Shown: positions 24,276 through 58,131 of the stretch, in pieces | How the letters are laid out: the number at the start of each line of letters is the position of its first letter | How positions within the stretch are numbered: position 1 is the first letter of the stretch | NCBI GenBank assembly: GCA_963691815.1 | Contig: OY829659.1 | Location: 16,630,241-16,694,240, forward strand | Reading direction: 5' to 3' | Source: Echiichthys vipera | Taxonomy: Eukaryota > Chordata > Actinopteri > Perciformes > Trachinidae | Length of the DNA stretch: 64,000 bases | Translations under genes and position numbers: made by a program | Notes under the pieces: model-generated | Seen by the model: only the letters and a program-made list of their open reading frames with translations | Told to the model about the DNA's origin: nothing | The model's database searches: none

Positions 24276-25463
24276 TGTATATACAAATGATTTGATACTT
24301 TTGTTAACATTGCAAGCTCGGGCATATGTGCTGCATTCATGTTTCATGCTGAAATAATTGGAAAAAAGCAGCTCCTGACTTGGGAAATTTGCACTGCATT
24401 AACATTGTGGGATACTTTATATGTCCATCTAGTTTTTATTATTCATTTCATTTCTGTGAACATGCAATCACCTATCAAGATTGAAGAGCGGGGAACTTGT
24501 AGAGAAGATCATTTACCAAATCATCACTGAAAAGAGATACGAAACCCACATTTAGATTGTTATCTACAGTATTTTTGTATGCTCTGTAACAAACAATGGT
24601 CTGGCTTTGCTGCTTAACAAAATAAATGTGACATTTCTCTATCTTGGTTTTGTCAGGCAGGTATTCTGTACAGTACTACCTACCAGTACTTCCTTATCTA
24701 TTAACGCCACTTGGGTAAATGAACTAGTGGATGTTTCATTTTTATTTGCTTTATTAATGTCCAGACCTGTTTGACCAAAATGAAACATAATCAGAAACAA
24801 CAAATTATACAAGCAAAACTTTATTTATACACCGAAACGATGCGAAAGGTTTCATTTGTTTCAGTGCATTTGTCTGTATGTCTCCATGGTTCCTGGTAAG
24901 TGTGCTGTTCTGGGCTTCCCCTTGTTTTCCACTGGCCTCTGTAACCCAACACACACAGCTTCTCTTACCTCACCTCAGCTAACAAAAGCAGTAGACACAG
25001 AACCTCATCTTGGCTTGTAGCCTGCTAACTGGGCTGCCTGAAATATGATAGTAGGACCCACAACACATACAAGTAGGCCTCCATCTGTTGAGGACTTAGT
25101 CTGGATAAGTTATGCCGCCATTGTTCCGTGCAGTTAGTGTTTAGCACTCTTGTTGACAGTTTCTAAATGTGTAGTGGCCTCATGTGGACTATTTGTGTGT
25201 GTTTAAGGGCATAGCTGTCTAAAGCGGAGCAGTAGTTGTGTGGTAGGTGTGTCAGAGCTACAGTCTGTGTGTTGTGGATTAACGTGTAGGATTGGAAGCC
25301 ATCTGGCCATTTTGTCTCAGAAAGGGGAGGGGGGAGTAAGTGAGAGAGATGGATGGAGGGAGACAGGGAGAGGAGAGACAGAGGAAGCACTCACACACTG
25401 ACACATTGACACAGCTCCCTCCGTAATCTCCCTACTTGATGTCTGTTGCTACTTAGTATAATG

Positions 25464-25479
25464 TGCGTGTGTTTGTGTT

Positions 25480-25540
<61 letters not shown>

Positions 25541-25545
25541 GTGTG
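25464..25545. repeat. (GT)n microsatellite with variants
   Basis: GT dinucleotides are mixed with GTGC and GTTT variants at the edges and a pure core of about 45 bp. Confidence 0.9.
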
Positions 25546-28330
25546 CAAGTGCGTTTGCGTTCTTTGATGTCCCTCTGTGAACTTCGTGACAAAGATATGT
25601 ATCAACCACAAATTACAAATATGACTTCAAGATAGTCAGAGAAATGTCCTGGGAGGATCGGAGATTCCAGAAAGTAAGAGGTGTAACAGCCTTTTACAGT
25701 GAGACGATGCAATGGCTGCAGACGTTTCAGACGTTTCAGACGGATAGAGACCCTAGGGGAGAAAAGGATGAAAAGGTGCAAAGAGGAAACAGGTTCAGGA
25801 GGTTTAAGAGATTAACAAGTTTCGCTGGGTCAAGAGTTTGCAAAGAGTTGCAGAGGTGTGTCTGAACCAAGCCCCCAGGACGTGCGCCAGACGTTGAATC
25901 CAATTTGACATAGTGGCCAAACTGTGGAATTACAACTTTAAGGTCTTTCCTGTGATGCCATTGGGTCCAAAAATACTTTCCCCATAAAACTTACATTGGG
26001 AAAGAGACATATGTAAATCAGTGGATTCATTTTTTTTTTAGTATTTCAACCCCCAGGAAATGATTTGTTTCACTGTCAAACTTTGATCCATTCATTGGAC
26101 AACACCTAATGCATAATTAAATCATTTCATCCCTATTCAAATTATTGGAGGGCTGAACAAGAAGTTAGCCAGCTTGGATGCCTGAAGTCTGTATAGAGCC
26201 TGCTATATTGGCCACACAGTTGTTGTAAACTCTCATGTTGGCCCTCATTCTGTTTTGTGTCTCCTGAGGTGAGACCTTCAAATATGCTTCTGCTTTCATA
26301 TCTACATCAAACAGCTGGGGAGACTTGCATTTCAACTTGGGTTTAAAGGCGGAATTTCTCATGCAAGATTTGTCAATGACATTAAAAAAATGCTCACAAA
26401 ATTAATTTGAATTACTGAATAAATACCCAGGCACAGTAAAATGATAGGAAAGCTGTAGTCATGACAAACATGACAGAAGATTTGTAACTCCAAGTAGAAG
26501 AGAATTGCTCATCTGTCACAAACAGATAACACCTGAGCATCATCCAGAGCAGTGCTGTCACACTGGTTCTTTGCCTCCAAATAAACTACAAGAGACTCCG
26601 TTTTGTTTCTCAGCTGCATGGAGGTGCAACTACAGTGTGTGGAAGCTCACTGCCTCTCAGCTGATTCACTTGTTGACAGAAATATCAACCCTGTGGTACT
26701 GTTTGTCTTTGCAAAATCATAGAGCAGCAATATGCATTTGGCAGGGGAGGCCTTAAAATTAAATGCATATCCCGTTGTAGTAATGACACAACAGCCACTA
26801 ATACATTATGTGCAGTATTTAGTTTTAGAGCATTATACAGAGCCAGGCTGTCTAGAGACGCCTGGAGACTTGCAGAATATTAAACTCTATTACTGTATTA
26901 CCATTCTATCCATTGCTGGAAAAATACTGTATAGAGCGATAGCATGTACATATCTGTTTTCTCGTTCCATGTTCCCTGTTAACCCTTTCAAATGGCTCAG
27001 AGCAGGTGCACCAGCTGGCATTGCAGGGAATCCACTCCCCTCTCTCTGCCTCCAGCTGGCACTCAGACATGCCCGCCCATGCCACACTAATGCAAAAAAA
27101 CAAAACACACTTTGGTACCTTAAAGTGGACAACACAAGATTAGCAGCCATACCTGTGCTTGGTGCTCACATCTTGGGAGTCTGGGAGTTGTAGTAGGTTT
27201 GCTTAGTTTTCAATCACATGAAACAAAACCTAGAAGGCTTGTCTTGTTTGCTGACGTGTCCCCATGTCATGCTTTTTCAAGTTAAGATATGAAATTCAAA
27301 TTCTACAGTGTAATATTTGAAACTGTCAGTGTGTGGGACAGGGAGCCTCTTCTGTCTCTTGTTTGTCATCTTGAAAACTGGTATGGCTTGTTATTTACAG
27401 TGTATTAATTCCATTCATGGGCTGCAGCCACCAACATTGTGCATAGCAGTGAGGGGTGTCAAAATTGTATGACGAGGTTTTGAGGTTTTGGTTTTGAGCA
27501 TCCCTGTGGCCTAGCGGTTCCATGATTTACTTCAACTGCAATGTCTTACCTGTTTCCTGTAAGTCTCATAGACCAACTTACAAATGTAATCAAGCTGTTG
27601 AGTTGGTGACATAAACCACTGGAAGCCTTCAGCAACCACAAACGTCTGCATCCATTTCTTGTCTTTATCGTGGACCTGAATGCATATCAATTCTTAATTA
27701 CAACTTCTGCAATCGTGAATACCAGGTTAAGAGCAGAACATTAATGCAATATTTCAAGACCAGATGTGATTGAAAATAAGGCATTCTGTCAAGTGAGGTA
27801 TCATTTATTCTGTCAGGCATAGAAAAAACTATCATAATGTACTAGTATGATAAATTGTCTCTGTCAGGCAGGAAATGCCTATCAGAATAAAGTAGCAGTT
27901 ATAGAAATGTGCTTTGAATAAAGTGAGGCCTTTCTGTCATGAAGGAATAGTCTCTCAAAAACAGACTGCAGTGTCACTAAGGTAGCTAATTTTATCGTGT
28001 TTTTTTAGAGTTTTTGTCCACTTGACAGAATGAGCGTCAATATGCTTTAGTACATTTATACTACTGGTAGTTCATATTCATAGACGTCCGCCTCTTTTAT
28101 TATCGGTAACTCATCCAGAGAGAGCAGCTCCAACACGGTGCACTCTTTTGTCAGCTGTGGCTGTTGAATCGGTTTATTTCATGCTTTTAGTTTAATGTTG
28201 TTTACATCTGCTGCTGACATGTCAGTATGACAAAAAGAATATATTAGCTCAGAAATCACCTACCAAAATGATTATTTTGTGATGTAGATACAGTTGAAAA
28301 TGAGAAGCTTGACAGGTTGAAGACATGTAG

Positions 28331-28345
28331 TGTGTGTGCGTGTGC

Positions 28346-28415
<70 letters not shown>
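28331..28415. repeat. (GTGTGC)n / (GT)n compound repeat
   Basis: About ten GTGTGC hexamers, one with a GTGCAT variant, run into a pure GT tract of about 28 bp. The hexamer array probably grew from a point change in a GT repeat. Confidence 0.9.
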
Positions 28416-28416
<1 letters not shown>

Positions 28417-30888
28417 GCTATGAAAGAGCAGCACCGGGGTGGGTTCAGCCAAACTAAATATTAAATGACACAGCGAGCTCTCAAGGCTCCGCAGCAGGGG
28501 GGTTAGAGAAAGGAAGAGGCCTGGTAAAAATGAGAGTCATGGTGGATTGTAGGATGTCGTGAATAAATGAGTGTAGACTAACCTGCTTTTTTTTCTGCTT
28601 GGTTTTGAATATAAGCAATAATATTTCACAACCTGCGAGCAGAGGGTTACTTTAGATTAAGTCGCATACTGTGTGGTAAGATCACTGACTATTTTGAGAG
28701 TAATTAGTGTGAGGATTTTATCATTGTGCTTTTTTTTTTCAATCTCATTAGTGTTGTTGCTGATTAGCATTAAGACAAGATCAATGTAGAATCTTAACAC
28801 CCAAACAAGGGACATTGCAGTAATCTAATTTAAATTAAATAAGGATTTAATCAGAAAATAATGTGTCACTGGAAAAACAACATCTCAACTCAAACTCCAG
28901 TTCTGTGCTGTTCAGCTGCAAATTTCTTATGATGTTTGCAAAGACACAGGACAGTAATATATAATGCATGAGGTGTAAAAAGTCACCAGTATTCATAAGC
29001 TATAATAACACTGTATTATGTAGTTTTCTAGACAACACAAACACGATCAGACACAGACATCAGGCTGGTGGCTAATAATAGATCACTTGTTACTGATTAG
29101 AGATGTTTACGCACTGTGCTGTACAGTGTTTGTTGTCAGATTCGGTCTGATCAATTCATTTTGATCGGGTAATATATTGTATGTGAATCGGCAGTTTTTC
29201 AGATCCCCAAACCAAGGGATGTAATGTGGGAGGTCAGTGGGAATGGACATTTAAAGTGGAAATATCGCATTCAGCTTTTCTTTTGATATTGTGTAATCAT
29301 GCTCTAGTTAGCATTTTATTAACGGGTATAAACCTTTTATACCAACACCATTAAAAAGATGTTCATGTTCAACTTCCCGCCGCTTTCTCCTCATGTTAGT
29401 CATCTGCATCAGCTGAAATAGCAGTTGGAAGAAAAAGTTGAAAATGTATTTATTTCTTCCTATGGAACAAACGATGAAAGAAACAATTTGACACGCTTTA
29501 TGAAGGTCACAACAACTAAATCAGTATTAATATGAACATACAATAAAACTTATCAAGCGTCATTAATATGTCATTGAGTTTATATTTATTGCTACCCAGT
29601 ATGTGGATGTTTACTGGTGCTCGAAATTTGCTGCAAAAATCATTCCGCAATCGAACCCTCCCCATGAAATATGAGACAGGAACTTCTGTACTTACAGTGA
29701 ACTCATCAAGATTCATGCTCAGTTGTCGAGTTGAGGGTACACACACACACACACCCCTGTCTCACCTGCCACCTGTTGTAAGCAAACTGACGAGTGCTGT
29801 GACTTGTCCCTTCCATGAACCAAACGCAGGCAGCTGTATGCAAAGTTTTGCAGGAGGGGGACTAAACCAGAGAGGGGGGGTCTCCTCAGACAAAAGCTGA
29901 TATGTCAAACATTTTTATTTCACGCTAACCAAGTCACACACACATCACTTGTATGCAACAGTAGCCAGCTGTATTTTGATGTCTTTGTGTCACCATTTGT
30001 CAACACTATTCTGTTCCTATGGTTTCAAAGATCTTTCTATAAACTCAAAAAACTCATAAATAAATAAAAAACTAAAATGAGATTACATGAATCTCCTTGA
30101 AGATGCCGTGGCGTGTTTCATCACATGAGGTTTTGATCTTGTGACCATAAATTCTACGCATGTCACTTTCAAAAGGGCGTCCCTTTTTAACAGGATTGAA
30201 CTGTAACACCAAACTCCTCCTCCTCCCCCAACCTTCAGTTGAAATTTAAGAGGGATGGCATCTGCACTGCGACTCTGTGTGTTTTATTCTGACCTTGAAA
30301 GGCCATCCATGTGAGAGAGGAGCATTTGTGCGGCAACATGTTGACATATGTGTGTTGTCGACCTCCAGTGCTCTAATGTCTGTGTGAAGTGTGTGTTCTA
30401 TATGAAGGTTGTCAAGTGAAACTGCCTCGTCTTTCTTTGCTCTTACTGACAGTAGAGTGTTCAGACTTTTCTGACTTTGCAACTCAGTGACCAATAAAAG
30501 TACTGTATGGTAAGCACCCAGATAAAGGAGATAACAATGGTAAACTGCATCCCCCTCTTTCCTCCTTATCCTTTGATTGTCCTCTAGCTGTCCATCCCAT
30601 CCAAGTAATCGGCAGCATCCTTCAAAGAAGCACAGCAGATCTAAAGCCAAGTCAAACAGGGAGCGTGTCCTAATCAGGGGCATGGAGAGCCGGGCTTATG
30701 GTGCCCTCCCCCCACTGCGGAGCCATTACTGGGCCGCCATGGACTCAAGATTAGAGCCTCTTCCTGTGTGTTAGCCATTCAAATTCTGCATTAATGTTTG
30801 AAAGAGCAGAGAAAATGCCTGCTCTTCAAGGGTAGATTAATATTTTATGGAAGAGAAATGTGAAAAAATCTTCAGTAATATTTGAGCT

Positions 30889-31048
<160 letters not shown>

Positions 31049-32523
31049 TCTGTTTTAGACACTCGTGCATTCATACCGTATATCCCTGTCAAATTGTCAA
31101 AGCCAAAGCAAAGCAAGCAGAATAAGGTTCAGGAGTTATAATTTCTGATTGTGGATCAGTGTTAACAGATGTGTTTTTGGCAGAAATTGTTCTCTTTATG
31201 ATCTCTTTTGTCTGCTGAAATAGTTCAGCCTCAGATGTTGTAGAGTTGATTTATAATGTTGAGAGACTAGCCTATGTGTGTTTAAGAAATAGGAGATGCT
31301 TGTTTCAGGGACTATGCACTCACTCACTGACTGACTGCTTGCCTGCCTGTCAGTCTGCACAGTAAATAGGTCAGTGTTTTATGTGAGTGAAGAATCAAGT
31401 AATGTCTGGGCCTCCATGAATCTGCCATCTTTAGCCGTCTGACTGCTCCGCAGAGCTGCTGCTGCAGGCGATTAGCCAAATAGCCACACAGCAGTGACAA
31501 CCACAGTTTGAAGCATATACAATCATTCGATGTCCTGTGTTTTCCTCCTGGAAATGTCCGCAGTCAGACACTAAAGAGTTTTTCAGCTACATAATTCATC
31601 CACCCTGCTCTCCAACATTTACTGAAATTATCATATTTATGAGTATGCGCTTTACCTTCACTGTTTTATGTAAGTGTATTCTGCATTGCATATTCCCAAG
31701 GAGAACCTGGGTATTGATGAAGCAAAGGTGCACAGTATGATTCACCCAGTTAACCTCAAGAAAACATACAATCGTATCAGAACCTCCCCTAACCTCGTCA
31801 TTATTTGATGTCGCAGCCATTGATTTTTTCCTCTGTGTATGCTGACCACATAATGACCTGATTGATTAGATCACAGTTGCTGTTGTCAGGTCCGGTACTA
31901 CGATATACTGCAGGTGCTGTGATATAACTGACCAAACTTTGTTCAAAAGATTATGTTGGTGGATTAACAGGAGCATCAGTCATAGCTGCATTCAGGCGGG
32001 AAACACTTATTGTAATGGAAAACAACTCTAGACAAGGTGAATATGTGTAAGGGATTATGCTGATTTCGCTCAAACAGTTTTGGACAGTTGTATACAGTAT
32101 TTCCTCACATTACTCTGGTGGTAAATGCATATATAATAATATATATGTAGTATTTTGCCTTGTCCCTACGACAGTTTATTTCTAAATTTAGGCTCATGTG
32201 TCATGTGGCACATACCGGAATTTCTTCTTAATTATGTCCTTATTCTTGGCAACTTCCTGTAGCTTTTTTTTGTCATGATAACCACGTTGTCACCAACTGC
32301 TGTTGCTCCCTGTCAACATTGTGACATTACTTTGTAAACAGCAGAGTTTAACAGGGTTTTGTTTTTACTGACACGCCTAACCTTCATTCTAAGAGAACCT
32401 GTTTGCTGCTGTTGTCTGGACTCTCGCCTGGAAACTCACCCAACACGGTAGAAACTGCCAGCAGAGTCAACCCCGCCACCAGTGTATCTCACAAGATCCT
32501 GGAAATCCATCAGGAAAATAATC

Positions 32524-32700
32524 TTAAAGGTCCCATTTTATGCTCATTTTTAGTTTCATACTGATGATGAATGTTGAAAAAAAACACATTATTTTTCCCA
32601 TTCCGTCTATCTCAATATATCTTAACCAATGAAAGTGATCACAATGCAGTTTCTGTGTAAGATCCTCTTGCCAGTTTACTGTGTAGTTGGATCCTTAGCG
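32524..32700 (+). repeat. AAAGGTCCCATATTA-family MITE, copy 1
   Basis: It begins aaaggtcccattttatgctc and continues with ttagtttcatactgatgatg. The opening and internal order match the copies at 33976, 49852 and 56082. The 3' end is eroded. Confidence 0.65.
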
Positions 32701-33975
32701 TTTGATCCTTTTCGCTAATAAGTATCGGTAAGTATTGGAGGATACTTTGTCTAGTTTACATGAATAAAGCACTAGATGAGAGACTGTTCTGTTTTCAAGG
32801 AAAGGAGATTGGAATACACTGACTTAATCAAGTTCAGCGTGTACATAAACCATTGGTTATATAGTAGGTAATAAGGAAATGAAGGGAGCTAGGTTAAAAA
32901 CTTGACCAGAAAAAATGTTATCAGTTTATAAACTTGTATCAAGCCAAATGACTTAGATTTTATTTTTATTCTTTTGATTCTTTTATCTTATATATTTTAT
33001 AGTCAGTAGTATCATTTCCTGTTTGGATAGGAAATGACACATTACTGACAAATATGTTTCACGAGGTGACAAGAATCTAATGTAATAATGCTGTTACTGT
33101 AGACTTATCTGTTTATTTACTGTTTTTTCTGAGATTCTAATTCCTTCATCCATAACCAGTTAGGGAAGTTAAGATTAAGGTGTAAACAACCAGATTTTGC
33201 CCTGCGTAGAAAGATGGTTACATAAAATGGTAAATGCCACTTTGAAGGCACATGTGTAATTTGTCAGAGGAAGAGAGCACTGTGTAAGAGCCGAGGAGTG
33301 GTCTTTGTTTGCTAATGTAGGTCTCCACTAAGGGGGCGGCCTGGATGGATGGCACGCTTTCTGGGACGGTTGTGCTGCACATCACATGATGGGCTTGGCC
33401 TCGGGTGAGGCAGTCAAGGAGTTTAAGATGGTAGTGGGATGGGTAGATGGAGGATGAGAGGATGAATGATAGGAACGTTCACTCTTGCCAGTTTCTCTTG
33501 GAATCAACTCCTGTTTTCACAGCTGAGTAGACCCAGCTGATATATATATGGTGGCATGTATGGCATATATATGGTGTTATATACTGCATCCAAATAACAG
33601 TTTCAGGAGTCGTTTGTGTGTCTTCTAAATCTAAAAAAATATCTAAATCTGTAGAGCAGTCAATGTTGCTGTAACAGATTCATCATGTTACAATGTTAAA
33701 TAGGCCAAAGCTCTAAAACTACAATACATTGAAACTGTAACTAGGCGTCTTCTGTAAGCGTTAAATCTGTCTGAAAGTAGCTAACAAGTCTTGATGTGGC
33801 TTTGTCACATTCATATTACCCAAGTTCTGCTGCTTCAGCAACCAGTGAGATAAGACATCTACCTAGACCACACTTATCAGTAGGCCTAATCTGTGTACAA
33901 AGCTAACAATGTCATACTTTTATGAAATTGAAGGCTTTTATTGAGTGTTTTCTCTGTATTACATCATTATAGATT

Positions 33976-34410
33976 CAAAGGTCCCACATTACGCTAATTT
34001 TCAGGTTCATACTTCTATTTTGTGTTTCTAATAGAACATGTTTATGTGCTTTAATGTTTTAATAACACATTGTTTTTCTCATACTGTCTGTCTGCATATA
34101 CCTCTATTCAGCTTTTTTCTGAAACTCTGGCATTGTGCCTGTCTTTTTAAGTCCCCCTACCAAAAAAGTCGAGTCTGCTCTGATTGGTCAGCAGTTCTAG
34201 GTCTTTCGCATCTGCACTCTTGATGTGCATTGTAACAGCACTTTCTACCAGTTTATAGTGTAGTTAAGCTGGTAGACATCACAAGTATACAAAAGACCCG
34301 GTTGCTTGTTTAAAGGCCCAGTTTCTAATTACAAGCTGCGTGCGTTTCTCCGTTGATTGAGCGTTGTGATACTTTCACAGCAGCACCTCAACCTGCAACA
34401 TCTTTGGGTT
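33976..34410 (+). repeat. AAAGGTCCCATATTA-family MITE, copy 2
   Basis: It begins caaaggtcccacattacgct and includes ttttcaggttcatacttct, ttctcatactgtctgtctg and tctgctctgattggtcagc. The 3' part near 34376-34400 (cacagcagcacctcaacctg) parallels copy 4. It ends about 250 bp before the pak3 start exon. Confidence 0.7.
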
Positions 34411-34687
34411 TTGAACAAAAGAAGCTTCTAACATTACGTTGGGCTCCAATTCCAGTGGCCAATTTGACGCTATTTTTATAGAATATGCATTTCACCAAAG
34501 AAAGATGACTGTTTAATGTGTGCTCTCCAATGCCAAACAGCATCCAACAAGTCTTCTCGCTATTTTTTGCCACCAACCTTGACATTGACAAAATCCAGAG
34601 TTTTTACGATCTTCATGAGTCCCTACTGATTGATTTTTTTATTCTGCCTTTCCCTCTTTTTACAGGACATTGTGAGTGCCACTAAAG

Positions 34688-46282
<11,595 letters not shown>

Positions 46283-49200
46283 GGTCTGCCCTCTGTCCCC
46301 ATCCGAGGCTGGAGCCCTGCCGGTGGATTTGTGCGTTCATGGGGGCAGGGGCTTGGGTGTAGGGTGGTGGGTGATGTAACAATGACAGCACAAGGAGGGG
46401 AGGGGGGTTTTTGTGACTTACCGTGACAGCACAAGGACAAAAGACCCCCAGGCCTCACATGTAGGACGGACATCTGGCCTTGCAGCCTCTCGGCCAACGC
46501 TGCTGAAAAGACCATGCCTCCTTGTTTACTTCTCCAGCACTCTGTACATGTAGAGCAGTCCATCACAAGTGTGTGTGCGTGTGTATAAGGGGCGCGTGTG
46601 TGCGTGTGTGTGTGTGTGTGTGTGTGCCAACTGTGCACATCTCTTTGTGTCATATGTCTTGTTTGGCAGCAGTCGCTCCCCAAAGCAAGAAAATACGGTG
46701 AAAAAAATCCAAAAGAACATGTGCTCATCTCTGTGAAGAAACATCAGGAGTAAAGAGGAGAAACTGACAAAACTAAAGAGCCTGTGATTCCTTCCCTACA
46801 CAGCTTTCGGGTTTTTCTTCCCTCTCGTCCCTCCACGGAGCACAATCAGGCTGCACCTGCACCTGTAGTGACAAGCTGATGTGAAAGAGTGACTCTGGAA
46901 CTCTGGAACCAACCTTTGCCTGCATGACTATGGCTCTGTAGAGAAACATTGCTACTCCTCTGTGGTTGGTGAAGGTGGCATATTTGTGTGTGTGTGTGCG
47001 TGTGTGCGTGTGTGTTAATGCGTGTAGGGGTGCAGCTACAGCCAGGAATAATTTAACATGACCTGCTGGCTTTAAAACATCATGCCAGCCTTAAACATCT
47101 GTCATCAATCCGCCACATATCTGTGCAGAGATACGGATCCCGTATTTCATTTCAAGCCAACTTCTTTCAGACAAACCTCCGTCATCGAGTCACTTGAGTT
47201 CAGGTTACCTGCAGTCAACTTGCCTATTTTCTCTTTAAAACTGATGGCATATTATCAGATTTAATGTTCGGATACTTCAAAAATATTGAAACACTGCTGG
47301 TGCGCAGTTTGCCCCCGTAAAACTTTATCCAGGAAAAAAAATGTAACCGGAACATGTGTGACTCAACTGTACATCACACGTGCAAATATTTCATTTGAAA
47401 TAAATATTATACGTACTTTCTTATCACTTTCAAGAGGAAAGTGTTAGAGACACTTTATTGCACAGCTGGATGATGTGTCGCACATTTAAATCAACATTTG
47501 GTTCTGAACACTCCGTATTCCTCGTGGCAAAAATGATCCATAAAATAATGTGAGCTTCTTTATTATTGCAAGCAATGTATCTGCAAATTCCACAGATAAT
47601 TGGAACGCATGCGTACTGCACATGACCTGTAGCATTCATTGTGTACAAGCATCTCAAATAGGGTTCTTCATAGATATTCACTAAGAGAATTCAATATCCC
47701 TCTCAATCATTTTGATTATCTGACAATTACAGATGAAAACCAAGGATAGACTGAACAGGAATATAAATGCTTTCACTGAAAAGTCTATATTTAGTGATGG
47801 ATTTTCCTTTTTTTCAGGTGCTAGCACACAGTGGATCAACATTTCATCCTTTCAAATACGTTTTTATTCTACAACAGTGGCAAACAGAAGGTCGTGTTTA
47901 TTACCTACTGTGACTTGAAGGTCTAGTGCCGCACACTGTCACAGTTTCCCATTGTGCCCCAAAGCATCCCTGTGACCTTAAACCTTAAAAAGCAGGAATG
48001 ATGATCCTTGACCCATAAAAAAGAAAAGATAAAATACAGATGTATGCGCTCTCTAAGTGCACTTCTAGTTTAATCCATAATTTGTGTTGACAAATGTAAA
48101 ATGCGGATATTCTCCAATCTGGAAAATGATTCCTCTTTTTTCCCAGAGAGATGAACATTAATAACTCTTGGGGTCTTACTATCTTACGGTATATTGCAGA
48201 AAAACTATGTGACTGTGACTATAAATGTTTGGATTGAATACAAACAGAAACCTGACTCAACTGTTCAGGTGAATCTAATGAGACACTGGGCGATCGTCGC
48301 CCACCTGCCTCTCCCCCATCTTCTCCTTCTGGTATTTAAACTGCTACTCATTTCATTAATGCATCTGTGTCCTTTTGTCTTTTTATTGGTGTCTTATGTG
48401 TCCTTTTTTTATATGATCTGTACGTCTCGTATTGAGTTGTTGGAACGCGCGGAAGATCGGAGAGGGGGAATGTTATCCACTGAGCGAAGTAGTGGAGTGG
48501 GTGCCATGCTACGATTGTACCTTGTCCTAATGAGCACTGAAAACAGAAAACATTGTAGAGGTTCATCTGGTTTGCTAACATTCCTTCCATAGCTGGTTTG
48601 CGTCTAAACTCAATCCTGTACAGAAGTTATCTACTCTGTGTTGGTATTAGGTAGCTTCGTCAGGCATTTCCCATATAGCATCCGTCTGTGTGTGAGTGTG
48701 TGTGTTTGTGTGTGTTAGGGGGCTACCTCAATCTGCACTAGAAGATGCCTCACTCGTGTTGTCCACCTTGACTTTGACTTTGAGGTGCGGGGTAGCTGCT
48801 TAGTCATATTGTACCTCCATTGCACAGCAAATGTACAGAAGATGAAGGAGTGATGTTAGACAGAAGGACGCAACAGAATTCATGCATGTAAAACAAACTA
48901 TACACTGTATCTCATCTTCAAATAGGTTAAGATTGTTAGGATATGTATGTATGTATGTAAATATGATGGGTAAAAAACCCTCCTTTTTCAGAATTATGTA
49001 ACTTAAAAATGACAATATTCAGGTTGCTCTATGTTATGTATCAATAAATGTTTTGCACCCTGAAAATTTAAAAAAAGAGAAAAAGAACACACGCTGTCTC
49101 TGCACTCCTGGATCCGGCTCTCCTGTTTGGGCTTTATCGGACACTCCTTCATCTGGACAGAAAGCTGATGAACGCAGCGCTCTGTGTGCGGGCCCACACA

Positions 49201-49790
49201 GTCTGTTCTGAGTACCGCTGTTGGGTGTTAGTACATGTATGTGTGTGTGCCGTAGGTGCATGAGGCCTGACAGGAAGCTTCGCTGGCCCCTGGGACGTTT
49301 GGCCTCTGCCCCCATGTACAGGTCTGAACTATGAGCACAAAGGTGAATTTCGGGACAAGAGACACCGCTGACGTGCCCCCTTTTTCTGTGGTTGCTCCTG
49401 TACATTCCTATCTTCTGAATGTGTAAACCTGTACACGTGGTGTGAAAATTCCTCTATTAATGTGTATCAAGAGAATGGAACAAAGACAAAAAATGTTACT
49501 TTTTAAATTATTATCATTATTATTATTATTATTATTATTACTCTTATTATTGTCTAGCTTTGTAAAACTGCTGATCCATCTGGCATACCTCAGCAGGCCT
49601 TTCCCCATCTTTGAAAAAGGACAAATGAGTGACGGGGAAATGAGGTTTTGGATAAACTATTTTTAATTGTGGTTGAAGCAATAGACTTTTTGAACTTTGA
49701 ATTGTGCATGGCTGTGTCTTGAGTGTAAAAAAAACAACAAAATATTGCAGTTTGGGAACTGGACTGAAATAAAAAGAGGAAGAAAACCAG
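46283..49790 (+). other. pak3: pak3 3' UTR (predicted extent)
   Basis: Sequence after the stop codon has no recognised coding content. Plus-strand AATAAA signals are at 47399-47404, 49043-49048 and 49768-49773; the last is followed by a purine-rich stretch and then a MITE at 49852. PAK3 transcripts in other vertebrates have long 3' UTRs, so the distal site is plausible. GT microsatellites lie at about 46570-46625, 46986-47015 and 48691-48716, and an (ATT)n run at 49508-49552. The end is an inference. Confidence 0.5.
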
Positions 49791-49851
49791 AGATGTGTTA
49801 ATGCTTGGACGCTATTCTGACTCATTATGTTGTTCAGTGTTTTGCATTTCT

Positions 49852-50098
49852 TAAAGGTCCCATATTACCAAAAAAAATAGATTTACATGTTTTTTTAATT
49901 ATTATTATTATAACCCGGGAACACTGACCAATCAGAGCAGACTGGGCTTTTTCAGAAGGGGGTCTTAAAGAGACAGGTGCTAAAACAAAGCGTTTAAGAC
50001 GGAGGGTGAATACAGGTATATTCAGACAGACAGCATGGGAAGAATAATGTGTTTCTTACAAGTATGAACTTGAAAATTAGCATCATATTGGAATTTTA
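49852..50098 (-). repeat. AAAGGTCCCATATTA-family MITE, copy 3
   Basis: It begins ttaaaggtcccatattacc. The internal text matches copy 2 in reverse orientation (gaccaatcagagcagact, acaagtatgaacttgaaaat). It separates the 3' ends of the convergent genes pak3 and capn6, and may supply the minus-strand ATTAAA near 50093. Confidence 0.72.
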
Positions 50099-50655
50099 AT
50101 GGTCATGAGAATAAAACACGATGATATGAACTGACAAAGGAGAAGATGCATTAAAGATATGTTTGACACATGAAATATGTATTGTACATGGTGTAGGTTT
50201 TTCTGCATAAAGGTGACTGTAAAGGACAAAAGAATGTAGGTTAAGACTTGAAGGACAATTTACTGCCATATCACTCACAGTATGGGTAGTGTAACATTTA
50301 AAAAAGGAATGATATCTTTACACGTAACTTGCAAAAATGTCAATATAAAAATATTTTATAAGTTACACAGAGATTATTTTAAAAGCAATAAAGATAATAC
50401 AAAAGATTAAACATTTGAATAACAATAGCAGGAAATGACATTCAGCCGGTCCAACAGTGCCCTGCTCCCCTCTTAACTTTGCAAACAACTCACCAACATG
50501 CACACAATAATGTAAAAATCCCTCTAGAGCACGGACATCTGGTGGTAGGGAACATTTCCAACCGTGCCTGTTTTGCGCTTTGATGATGGCACGTGCCAAG
50601 TAAGATGTTCACCACATTGTTCAGAAGAATCATCCCTCTCAAGTCAATGACGAGA

Positions 50656-58131
<7,476 letters not shown>

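Noticed and set aside
26732..27193. 153-codon plus-strand reading frame between mepce and pak3
   Set aside because: It has no recognisable domain, no homologue I know and no splice or promoter context; length is possible by chance in 64 kb.
48194..48592. 132-codon frame with a hydrophobic stretch
   Set aside because: It lies in the predicted pak3 3' UTR and shows no family resemblance.
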